A stretch of 64,000 bases of DNA from Nereocystis luetkeana (Eukaryota; Sar; Phaeophyceae; Laminariales; Laminariaceae): contig JARUPZ010000007.1 of assembly GCA_031213475.1 (NCBI GenBank), positions 4,397,586 through 4,461,585 on the forward strand. The letters are read 5' to 3'. The position numbers and the translations under genes were made by a program. Below, piece by piece: positions 55,087 through 63,990 of this stretch. Each line of letters opens with the position of its first letter. Positions within the stretch are counted from its first letter, which is position 1. The notes beneath the pieces were generated by a model. The model was given only the letters and a program-made list of their open reading frames with translations. It ran no database searches and had not been told where the DNA came from.

Positions 55087-56005
55087 GTTTTTCGCGGGTC
55101 AGGTCAAACCTCACGGGTCGGGTCGGGTCAGACCCGACCCGACCCGACCCGCGAAATCTTGAGGCCTGTTGACTTGACCCGACCCGACCCGCGAAATCTT
55201 GAGGCCTGTTGACTTGACCCGACCCGACCCGCGAGATTTTGAAAAACTCTTGACCCGACCCGACCCGTGAGATTTGAAAATCTCCTGACCCGACCCGACC
55301 CGACCCGCGAGACTTCAACACCTTCCTGACCCGACCGACCCGCCAGCCTCCGATTGACCCGTGAGACACGGGTTTCATGCGGGTCGGGTCACCTTGACCC
55401 GCAAGACCATTTATTTTGACCAGAAGGTTCGACCCACGGATCTGGCCCGTGGATCGGCACTTCAAAACCTTATAATGTTCATGTTAGTGCCACGCAGCGA
55501 TTGATATATGACCTGGCCGTAGTGGGTATGAATGGATGTGGGCTTAGCGTATACCTGGTATGAATTTGACGGTGTTTTAATGTTTTAATGTGATACCAAA
55601 GGGGTATTATTGAGTATTGGTACGAGAGAAACCTTTCGGTGAGAGAGAGGGACGTGATTCGGGTGTCGGATCCGCGAGCCGAATGCGGCGGTCCGACCCA
55701 CGGGTCAGTAGAAAAGAACTCGCGGGTCATGCTGGCCCGGTCCGCGAGTGATCCACTTCTCGCCGGTCATGACCTGACCCGACCAGTGAGATTTTCATCA
55801 CCTCTTGACCCGACCCGACCCGACCCGTGAGATTTGAAAAACTCTTGACCCGACCTGACCCGACCCACAAGATTTGAAAACCTATTGACGCCACCCGACC
55901 CGACCCGTGAGATTTTGAACACTTCCTGACCCGACCCGACCCGACCCCTGACATTTTGAACACCACGTGACCCGACCCACGGGTCGGGTCATGACCCGCG
56001 AAAAA
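55087..56005. repeat. GACCC-based higher-order repeat with inverted ends
   Basis: Units of about 30-40 bp made of several GACCC pentamers plus CGTGAGATTTTGAAAAC-type spacers repeat in two blocks (55087-55450, 55690-56005). The outer ends TTTTTCGCGGGTCA are inverted relative to each other. Related to the fold-back at 1046-2263, which shares the GGGTCATGAC ends and the TGAGAGTTTGAAAA spacer. Confidence 0.75.
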
Positions 56006-57502
56006 GCCCTGGTAATTACGAGGCATCGCCTACTTTAGGCACTTTTTCCACACAAAAGGTCCACGCCGCTTTTTAGAGATAGACCGTGAAACGTTGCGCA
56101 CGTGTTGTTTATTTTCTTCCCGGGGACCGACTTTCTTTTTTTTTGGGGGGGGGGGGTTCTTCTCTTTCGCCGAAACTATTTAATATAAAAGGTGGTCCAA
56201 ATTTTGGCGAAAAAAGTTGAAAAAAAAAAAAAAAAAAAAAGCCTTGACGAAAAATAACGTCAGGTCAGGTGTGCACGGAGCGACTCATAGACGACGTGTG
56301 CAAAAAAATGTCTGGGACAAAACGGCATGGTCTTTGGCCGGTGACTAATTTTCCGTCGTTCAACTTGCACTATCACGGGGGGCCATAGTTAATAGGACCT
56401 ATGGTACACATAAAAACCTATATATGTATCCATTTTTACGAACACCATTTGGTCCTATTAACTATGGTCCCCCGTAATAGGCTGTATCCTTTAAAAATTT
56501 TTCGGCTGGATGCTTCGAGCAATATCCCGAAACAAAGAGTACTTGATAGGTATGTACGAGAAACAAAAAAGAATGTATGCGTCTTTCAATGCTCACACAC
56601 ACGTATAATATACGTACGTGCAACCTATTAATAGCTGACAACGAATTGCTGTGCGAAAAGCGAATGGTGCCATGCAGGCGCCGGTATTGCTGCTAAACGA
56701 AGACCACAGGTAAATTCAATGACCCCCCGTCCTCCCCACCGCGCCCTGAAAGATGATGTGAGCATGATGATACCCCACTATAAGCCCCACGGGCGCGGAC
56801 CGCAAAGTTTTGAATTGAGTCTTTCTGTTCCACTGACTTGGAAAAAAGTCCCCAATTATTGCTCTAACCACCGCTACTACTACTGTGTGTGTGGTCGTAA
56901 TACGCCATTCAATTCTATCGCCATCACTATACTGTATACAGCGGTACGGTACCGGTAGTTCCGTATCGCTTTGAGAACGTTGACGAGGAGTGGGTATAGG
57001 GTGAACAAGAGTTTGCCAAGAAGAGAGGAAGGCGGAGATAGGAAGGGAAAATGAGGTATTATCTGTTGGTTCAAAGTGATAGAAGAACTGCCACTTCGGG
57101 AATAGAAGATACCACTGCAGGTAAGTAGAATAAGAGACCTTGTCTTTTTTATAAGCGCGTCAAGGCCTCTTTCGGGCTAAATATATATATATACATACCA
57201 ATTTTAGTGTTGGAGCGGTCAGACAACGGATGAAACCGCGGTCTCTAGAAGCGATTGTCTACGAGCGATTGCCCCGGGTGGGGCCGAGTCCCCTATTATA
57301 GCTCAAGGCGCTGGGGTCCGTTGAATCCGAAAGTTGGATCAGACTGCTAGTCGTGTGTGTCGGCAAAACCTGGTCCCAAACCCGTAGAGTAACAGCTCGA
57401 AAGCACGTAATACACCAGGTACAACACTGTCGAGGGTGCCTTTCCACTTGTTCGACATCATCATTGAGGGTCACCGTGTACGAGACGAATGTCCTGATAG
57501 CT
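56006..57502. other. Intergenic
   Basis: One family A MITE (56373-56477), G and A homopolymers near 56145 and 56220, TATTAATA near 56628 and CACCAGGTA near 57414. No exon recognised. Confidence 0.4.
56373..56477. mobile_element. Family A MITE copy 18
   Basis: TA-TCACGGGGGGCCATAG ... AACTATGGTCCCCCGTAA-TA. Confidence 0.85.
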
Positions 57503-57589
57503 CTCTTAGAGCTGCAGTCCCGTTATGGGGACAAACCACTCAAATTCCAAGTAGTTTGTCCCCAAAACGGGACTGCAGTCCTAAGTGGG
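57503..57589. mobile_element. Family B MITE copy 17
   Basis: CTCTTAGAGCTGCAGTCCCG ... CGGGACTGCAGTCCTAAGTGGG-TTAG. The central GGGGACAAAC/GTTTGTCCCC pair is intact. Confidence 0.82.
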
Positions 57590-57797
57590 TTAGAATAACA
57601 GTGTTTTTTGTTTCTTGTTTTTGCTTTTTTTTAATCCTCCGGCGGATTGGTAAAAATAATGCTTGAGCTCACCACACTTCCACGTTTCCGTGTCGTGTGT
57701 CAACATCAGCACAAAAGCTGCTGCTGCTACTGGCGCTTGGGCACGTTGACCCGACCTGACTCGACCCCCGAGAGGGGCAGGTGCGGTGGAGATAGCC

Positions 57798-57823
57798 ACC
57801 CGGGAGAGTCATCTCTCCCGGGT
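57798..57823. repeat. Perfect 11-bp stem-loop
   Basis: ACCCGGGAGAG, a TCAT loop and CTCTCCCGGGT. A compact GC-rich hairpin with no U-tract, so not a bacterial-type terminator. Role unknown. Confidence 0.6.
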
Positions 57824-58132
57824 AGTGTGGGGCTTGCGCGAGCTCACTCACTAACAAAAACCGAGGCTATGAGGCCTTCCCGCCGGACTTGGTCCAGTGA
57901 CGGTCCACCCTACCCGTTCGGGCGTTGGTCCTCAGAACCACAGTGAGTGGGGCGCACTCGCTTCAAGACCATATTCTCGGGAGATAGATCGTGATGATGG
58001 TGATGTTCTCACATCAGCTCACTTCTCTGAAATCCTGCCTGTCGTCACGAAACAGGCCGCAACAAGCACGCATCTCGATGGGACAAAACAAACAAGTGCG
58101 AAATAGCGCGCACGGCAGTATCTCGAGGGAAG

Positions 58133-58500
58133 GGGGGGGGGTGTACTCGATAGGAGAGATGTACTCGGTCTCATGCATGGCCGTAGTCGTATGACCATAG
58201 ACCCTCGCATCCCTAGAATGCCGGGACGGAGAATGTATGTCGGGTTTTCACCGACAAGGCAGACATTGCTTGCACCAAGCGCGAAGCGCCGTGAGGTGTC
58301 CGGCGAGTCGCATGAAGGGTGAGCTGCATCCCACTAAGAACCGCTCGTGAGGCGGACTTGCATATGGATGACAGCTTCAATGAGTTACTTTAATTTCCGG
58401 CGTAGGCATTTCCAGAGACAGCAATGGGAGTACTATGTAACTGCCTCTTGGGTGCCTTACCTACAACACTACGTGATACGATCAATTCCCTTGTGCGTGG
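58133..58500 (-). mobile_element. Family C poly-C element, 5'-truncated
   Basis: On the - strand it runs from about ATTGATCGTATCACGTAG to TATCGAGTACACC and a C run. It abuts a poly-C tail of a family D element at 58500. Confidence 0.75.
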
Positions 58501-58501
58501 G

Positions 58502-58855
58502 GGGGGGGGGGGGGGGCGTACTCATTTGTTGATTGCCCTAGTCATTTGATCATTGACCACGCACCCCTTTCGTGGACGGAGCACCGTTTCTACTCCTAGT
58601 AGAGGCACCTCCAACAATTGGGCGCTCATTACGTTGTTTCCATATACCAGGTATTACATTGAAACTTTTTGCTGATCTTATCCCCTTCCTGTTTCGCCGC
58701 CTGTGGCCACATCTATCTCCTAGGATAGCGATCGTCTTCTCGCTGCTATCTAGTGTGTCAAACTCCTCCACGTCACATCCGTCTATTTCCCTCATCTCCT
58801 CTTCTAACACATCCCGTTCCTCCTTGCATATTAGAGTCTCGGGGGGAGAGGCTTA
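58502..58855 (-). mobile_element. Family D element with coding fragment and poly-C tail
   Basis: On the - strand, an open frame from about 58855 to 58550 reads SPPETLICKEERDVLEEEM, REIDGCDVEEFDTLDSS, EKTIAILGDRCGHRRRNRKG and ends before the D 3' end (GGTCAATGATCAAATGAC ... AACAAATGAGTACG) and a C run. Style and position suggest the C-terminal tail of a non-LTR retrotransposon protein, where ETxEHFLxxCP...ER-type sequences occur; the catalytic reverse transcriptase part is absent, so this is tentative. TACCAGGTA interrupts the frame at 58645-58653 (minus-strand TACCTGGTA). Confidence 0.4.
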
Positions 58856-59108
58856 ACAACGCACGGCATACTTTCACCATCATCGACTGATGTATTGTAC
58901 ACGGCAGCGTGACCCTTCGACACCTATCGCGCATTAAACAAAGCAGAAAAAGAAAAACAATATTTCCACACAGCGTGGTCAGTCACCGACACGAACAAGA
59001 CGCAAACGGCACCCGGGTAAAAAGGGTCAAGCCCCTAAAAAAAACGCCACCCATCATGTGAACATCGATGTGTGGCATGATAGGGGCCTCTGGCGAGGTC
59101 GAGCAAGA

Positions 59109-59178
59109 GTGAGCCTCTAACCCTCAACCTCTGCCGCCTTGATAACGGGGTGGTCGACGTTGAGGGTTAGAGGTTCAC
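59109..59178. repeat. 20-bp inverted repeat spanning a stop codon
   Basis: GTGAGCCTCTAACCCTCAAC (59109-59128) and GTTGAGGGTTAGAGGTTCAC (59159-59178) pair with one mismatch across a 30-base loop. The right arm contains the stop codon and last codons of the - strand gene ending at 59167. Confidence 0.8.
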
Positions 59179-59259
59179 GGCAACCCTGGTGACGCGCCGG
59201 AAGGAGCTGGAAAGCCGTTGCAGAATCTCTTCGGCATCTTCGACCGCCCTGGCTGCACG
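59167..59259 (-). CDS. Exon 2 of the membrane-protein gene
   Basis: 30 codons plus TAA. Preceded by a T-rich tract and GCGACAG. Strongly protein-like and GC-rich at third positions. The stop lies in the right arm of an inverted repeat. Confidence 0.55.
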   Translation of the reverse strand, partial: RAARAVEDAEEILQRLSSSFRRVTRVAVNL

Positions 59260-62035
59260 CTGTCGCGAGAAAAAAAAAACGACCGAGGGAAAAGTGGAAG
59301 AATGTCGTGACAGTCTGGACTTTGGCGGATCGGAATCAACTTTACAGAAAAACGGGGTAGGGGGCGGGGGGGGGGTGGGGGTGGAACCAGTATAGGGAGA
59401 TACCTGCCTAGGGGGTCACAGCAGCAGCACACAGCTACACGTATATACTGGGCAGGCATACGCAGCGTCGGGTACAGCAGCGGCCGTCGGTAGGAGCATA
59501 GGGGAGTAGGGATACAGCAAGTGGCGACATCGATCGCAATCTCTCACCCACCCACCCGATTGCGTCACGATCAGGGAGGTTAAAGGGGAGGGAGGGGGGG
59601 AGAGGGAATTTTGGCTGTTGAGGTTGCCTATCAGAGCGGGGGGCAGGTCAGCCGCGTACATCTGCTAGAATGGGAGACGGGGAAAGGGGGGGGGGCAGGG
59701 GGAAATGGAGGAGGGAAACCCGTCCCGTCGCAGCTTCAGTCACCTCCCCCGTGGGCGACACGGGAAACTACTGTACTATTCACGCATTTTCCGTGACGAG
59801 TAGACCAAACGTCACGTGTTTCAGCTGGTGGTACCGCCAGGTGCGATGCTGAACGCGCTCGGCAGATAGGCGGGTGCTCCATTCCGTCTCTACACAGCAG
59901 CCGGCGGCAGGACTGACTGTAGATTAAAATCGCGCAGACGACACAACAGTTTTATTACGGCGGCGGCGGCGGCGGCGGCGGGGGGGGGGGTGGGGGAGGG
60001 TGTACTCAATATCATGCATGGCCGTAGTCATATGACCATAGCCCGACGCCTACAATGCCGGGACGGTGCACGTCGGGTTTCCACCAACAAGGCAGACATT
60101 GGGGGGGGGGGGGGGGGGGTACTCGATAGGAGAAATATACTCGGTCTCATGCATGGCCGTAGTTGTATGTATGACCATAGACCCTCGCATCCCTAGAATG
60201 GCGGGACGGAGCATGTATGTCGGGTTTTCACCGACCAGGCAGACATTGCTTGCACCAAGCGCGAAGCGCCGTGAGGTGTCCGGCGAGTCGCATGAAGGGT
60301 GAGCTGCATCCTACTAAGAACCGCTTTTGAGGCGGACTTGCATACGGATGGCAGCTTCAATGATTTATTTAATTTCCGGTGTAGCCACTTCCAGAGACAG
60401 CAATGGGAGTACTATGTAACTGCCTCGTGGGTGGCTTACCATGAGCACTACGTGATACGATCAATTCCCTTGTGCGGAATAGAGGTTATTTATCTCGCAC
60501 AAATGATCTAACTCGACGACCACCTATGAGAGACCGCCAAAAAAAAGAAAGAAAAACGGTACCCTGGTTGTCTAGTTCACGTAGTGAGCGGCACGTTTTA
60601 CAGCGTCGTTTGCCAACCGACGCCAACCCAACCTATATAATAGGGGGGGGGGGGGATGCATGGCCGTAGTCGTATGACCATAGACCCTCGCCTACAATGC
60701 CGGGACGGAGCCGGTCGGGTTTTCGTCGATCAGGCAGACATTGGGGGGGGGGGGGGGGAAGTGTACTCAATATCTAGGGGGGGAGTAGTAATTTGAACCA
60801 CACGAGGGACCCAAACAACTTGGTGTACCCCCCTACCCCCCTCAGGTTCAAGACAACATACTTCGTTCTGATTACTATGTTCTCCGCGGTAATAGTGTTC
60901 ATATTACGGGGGACCATAGTAAATAGAACCAATTATTGTCAGCAAAAATTGGGAAATATGTGTTTTTTATGTGTACCGTAGGTCCTATTTACTACGGTCC
61001 CTCGTAATAGTATAAAGCAAGGCACCGTTTTTTGCCCTGACATATACGTTCATCCTTCTCTTGAGATACCACCCTACCGCAGGAAACCACCCTCGGTGAT
61101 GAAAAACATCTCATCAAGATACAAACAAGGTCAAATTTATCACCGGGGTTCTTGAGATATCACCCCCTGTGGTTAGAAGCCCTACAGTCACAGGGTGGGG
61201 GGGGGGTGTACTCGATAGGAGAGATACACTCGATCTCATGCATGGCCGTAGTCGTGTGTATGACCACAGACCCTCGCATCCCTAGAATGCTGGGACGGAG
61301 AATGTATGTCGGGTTTTCACCGACCAGGCAGACATTGCTTGCACCAAGCGCGAAGCGCCGTGAGGTGTCCGGCGAGTCGCATGAAGGGCGAGCTGCATCC
61401 TATTAATAGTAAGGATCGCTTGCGACGCGGACATGCTTATTGATGGCAGCTTCAATGAGTAGATTTAATTTCCGGTGTAGCTACGTCCAGAGACAGCAAT
61501 GGGAGTACTATGGAACTGCCTGGGTGCCTTACCATGAACACTACGTGATGCGATTATTCTCCTTGTGCGGAGTAAAGGTTCTTCACCTCGCACAAATGAT
61601 CTAACTCGACCACCAGCTGTAACCGACCGCCGAAAAATATAAAAAGCGGTACCCTGTCACTGGGGTGGGGGGGGTGGGGGCGTACTCATCTGTTGGTTGG
61701 CCTAGTGAAATGAACGCGAGCCACAAAATCCGTACGCGCCCACTGTGGCTGTAGGGCTTTTACCCAATTCGGACAACTTTACCACCCGGGGTCCACACAA
61801 ACAAATTACCCGAGGCGGTTTCTTAGGCCAAAATACGACAAAAAGCGCGGTCGGGTCTCTCGCACTTCTCGAAAAAAAGCCCAGAACTCACATATCCTGT
61901 GTAGACGCCCACAGCCGCGCACACCAGCACGAGGGGCAGGATGAATGCCAACTTGGTGGGGTCGGCAGAGCCGCAGTGGCAGTCACCGTTCGGAAACTCG
62001 TCTGCAGCCGGAAACAGATCGCGCAAACGGGGCAT
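59167..62035 (-). CDS. Probable two-exon gene, 78-residue single-pass membrane protein
   Basis: Exon 1 is 62035-61892 and exon 2 is 59259-59167. Joined in phase 0 they give 78 residues. The N-terminal part has acidic and Cys-containing MPRLRDLFPAADEFPNGDC, then a hydrophobic span of about 19 residues (KLAFILPLVLVCAAVGVYTGY). The C-terminal part, from exon 2, is an amphipathic helix-like tail (RAARAVEDAEEILQRLSSS, FRRVTRVAVNL). Donor is GTGAGT, acceptor GCGACAG. The 2.6-kb intron is filled with family C copies and a family A MITE. I do not recognise a family. Additional exons in the intron cannot be excluded, and exon 2 might belong to another gene. Confidence 0.5.
60000..60101 (-). mobile_element. 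Family C, 5'-truncated copy
   Basis: AATGTCTGCCTTGTTGGTGG ... GCATGATATTGAGTACACC and a C-rich run. The 5' end meets the poly-C tail of the next element at 60103. Confidence 0.65.
60103..60638 (-). mobile_element. Family C poly-C element, near full length
   Basis: On the - strand from ATAGGTTGGGTTGGCGTCGG to TATCGAGTACC and a C run of about 17. A complete example for defining the family. Confidence 0.78.
60653..60768 (-). mobile_element. Family C fragment(s) with G/C runs
   Basis: AATGTCTGCCTGATCGACG ... CTACGGCCATGCAT and a C run, with another GTACACTT/C-run end at 60745-60775. Two short truncated copies may be joined here. Confidence 0.55.
60904..61007. mobile_element. Family A MITE copy 19
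   Basis: TA-TTACGGGGGACCATAG ... TACTACGGTCCCTCGTAA-TA. Within the intron of the membrane-protein gene. Confidence 0.85.
61195..61660 (-). mobile_element. Family C poly-C element
   Basis: From a GGGTACCGCTTTTTATATT-like start on the - strand to TATCGAGTACACC and a C run. Contains TATTAATA at 61401-61408, where copies at 58.3 and 60.3 kb have CTACTAAGAACC without it. Confidence 0.75.
61668..61710 (-). mobile_element. Family D, extreme 3' end
   Basis: CTAGGCCAACCAACAGATGAGTACGCCCC followed by C-rich sequence. Short truncated copy. Confidence 0.5.
61892..62035 (-). CDS. Exon 1 of the membrane-protein gene
   Basis: 48 codons from ATG at 62035 to GGATAT before donor GTGAGT. Encodes the acidic N-terminus and the hydrophobic span ending VYTGY. 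The frame is open further to 61823, but the donor and the loss of protein-like character favour splicing. Confidence 0.6.
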
Positions 62036-62505
62036 GGGTTGAGAGGTAAATAACTACAGTAGTCCAAGTGAGGAAGATGGTTATCGCACTAACGGTTTCA
62101 CGTATTCTATACCCAACCAGCTATGTACATATACGTGCGACATCGCTTGCTCCACCGAGCTTCCAATTGGAGCCTGATCGCGCCACCTTTAAAACACAGC
62201 GCGGGAAGAAATATCGAGCAAACGCGACCCGGGGATAGTTAGATCACGATATATCCGCCTTTTAAGACAGATCATCTAGATTATAACCAGCCGTTATGAG
62301 ATATTGTGCAGGATCTATCTGTACAGCGCATATTACCCAGCAAACCTGTCCTACATACGGGTAGGGCTGAGTACTGGCACAGTATGTACTGGCAGTACTA
62401 TTCTACTGGAAGTAGCAACCTACTGATCGACCTCGTCAGTCTATTCGCCAGCAGTTTTCATATTCCGTACGTGGTACGTCCCAAGAAACACGCCGTATCA
62501 TACTA

Positions 62506-62610
62506 TTGCGGGGGGCCATAGTAAATAGGACCAAATATTGTTGGTAAAAATAGGGAAATATATAGGTTTTTGTGGGTACCGTAGGTCTTACTAACTATGG
62601 TCCCCCGTAA
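62506..62610. mobile_element. Family A MITE copy 20
   Basis: TA-TTGCGGGGGGCCATAG ... AACTATGGTCCCCCGTAA-TA. Intergenic between the two - strand genes; its centre reads AATATATAGGTTTTTG and lacks a CCWGG insertion, so it serves as an empty-site reference. Confidence 0.87.
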
Positions 62611-62916
62611 TACGCGACCGCACCAAATGCGTTTCGGGAGGAGAGAGTAGAGAAGAGACAGTGTACTGTTGCAGACCAGTACACTGGTTGATGTTGGTAA
62701 CAGTATAATCGCCACTGACTGAGACAGCCAGTGCCCACCCAGCCCTATACCTAGGCCATGCAGTATGAGCGGATGCCACCCTGCAACATCATGAGCCCCA
62801 AAAGATCCTACAGATCAGGGATCTATCTATCTGACGAGAAGTATCTACGTCATGAAGTGGGATGGTCTGTAGATGATCTGGCCGGGGCGCGCAAACGGTT
62901 GGACTCGCCGCTCTCT

Positions 62917-62994
62917 TCAGCCAGTATATTTTTGGCGGTGTTGGCGGCCCCACCGCACAGCCTCTTGGGCGTCCTTGAACTCCATGACGAACTC
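62917..62994 (-). CDS. Last exon of a - strand gene entering from the right
   Basis: After acceptor CCGTGCTACAG the frame reads EFVMEFKDAQEAVRWG, RQHRQKYTG and TGA (62917-62919): 25 codons. GC-rich third positions, charged helical character and a clean acceptor make it a likely terminal exon. The two other frames across it are longer but less protein-like. The rest of the gene should lie beyond 63000, partly or wholly outside the window. Family not recognised. Confidence 0.5.
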   Translation of the reverse strand, partial: EFVMEFKDAQEAVRWGRQHRQKYTG

Positions 62995-63376
62995 CTGTAG
63001 CACGGCAGCAATAAGAGAGAAGAAAAAAAAAACGGTTCAAGCAGGGGCGTCCGTGAAAAAATAGAAAACGACAAACCATAACCCCAGAGGTCGGAATGGA
63101 AAACCCGTTGCAAACGTTGTGATCACATGGTGAAAAAAAAAAGTCGAGAAAAAAAAATCCTCAAGATCATTTTTTTTCACTTGGTTCTAGTAACCCCCTC
63201 CCCCTGTCTAGCGAAAAAAAAAAAACTGGGACGGTTCATTTTTTCCCCGGGCGCCCTTGGTTCAGAAAGTAAAAAAAGGTTGCTACGTATTTATTTGGAA
63301 GCAACGCCAGGCGAGTCGACGAGGGAAAAAAGTGATTAATAACCCTCGTACGTACTATAGTGCCTCCCCCTATTTT

Positions 63377-63902
63377 ATATAGGTTGGGTTGGCGTCGGTT
63401 GGCAACGACACTGTAAAACATGCCGCTCACTACGTGAACTAGACAACCAGGGTACCGTTTTTCTTTCTTTTTTTTTTGGCGGTCGCCCACAGCTCGTTGT
63501 CGAGTTAGATCATTTGTGCGAGGTAAATAAGCTTTAATCTGCACAAGGAAATTGATCGTATCACGTAGTGTTCAAGGTAAGGCACCCAAGAGGCAGTTAC
63601 ATAGTACTCCCATTGCTGTCTCTGGAAATGCCTACAGCGGAAATTAAATTGACTCATTGAAGCTGTCGTCCATATGCAAGTCCGCCTCACGAGCGGTTCT
63701 TAGTAGGATGCAGCTCACCCTTACACCTCACGGCGCTTCGCGCTTGGTGCAAGCAATGTCTGCCTGGTCGGTGAAAACCCGACATGCTCCGTCCCGGCAT
63801 TGTAGGGGCGCGAGAGTCCATGGTCCTACGACTACGGCCATGCATGAGATCGAGTACATCTCTCTTATCGAGTACACCGCCCCCCCGCCCCCCCCCCCCC
63901 CC
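63377..63902 (+). mobile_element. Family C poly-C element, near full length
   Basis: From ATATAGGTTGGGTTGGCG to TATCGAGTACACCG and C runs interrupted by G. A ~15-bp deletion after CAGCTCACCC removes CATGCGACTCGCC. Confidence 0.78.
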
Positions 63903-63961
63903 CCCGCCAAAACGCGCGTACCGTATCTGGTGTGTGGGTGTGCGCGTCTTCATGTTTAACC

Positions 63962-63990
63962 GTGGTGGTGGTGGTGGTGGTGGTGGTGGC
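63962..63990. repeat. (GTG)n microsatellite
   Basis: About nine GTG triplets at the right edge. Confidence 0.85.

Noticed and set aside
3738..58653. TACCWGGTA as a CCWGG methylation or restriction-related motif
   Set aside because: The enrichment includes the flanking TA on both sides and filled/empty pairs show insertion, which methylation does not explain.
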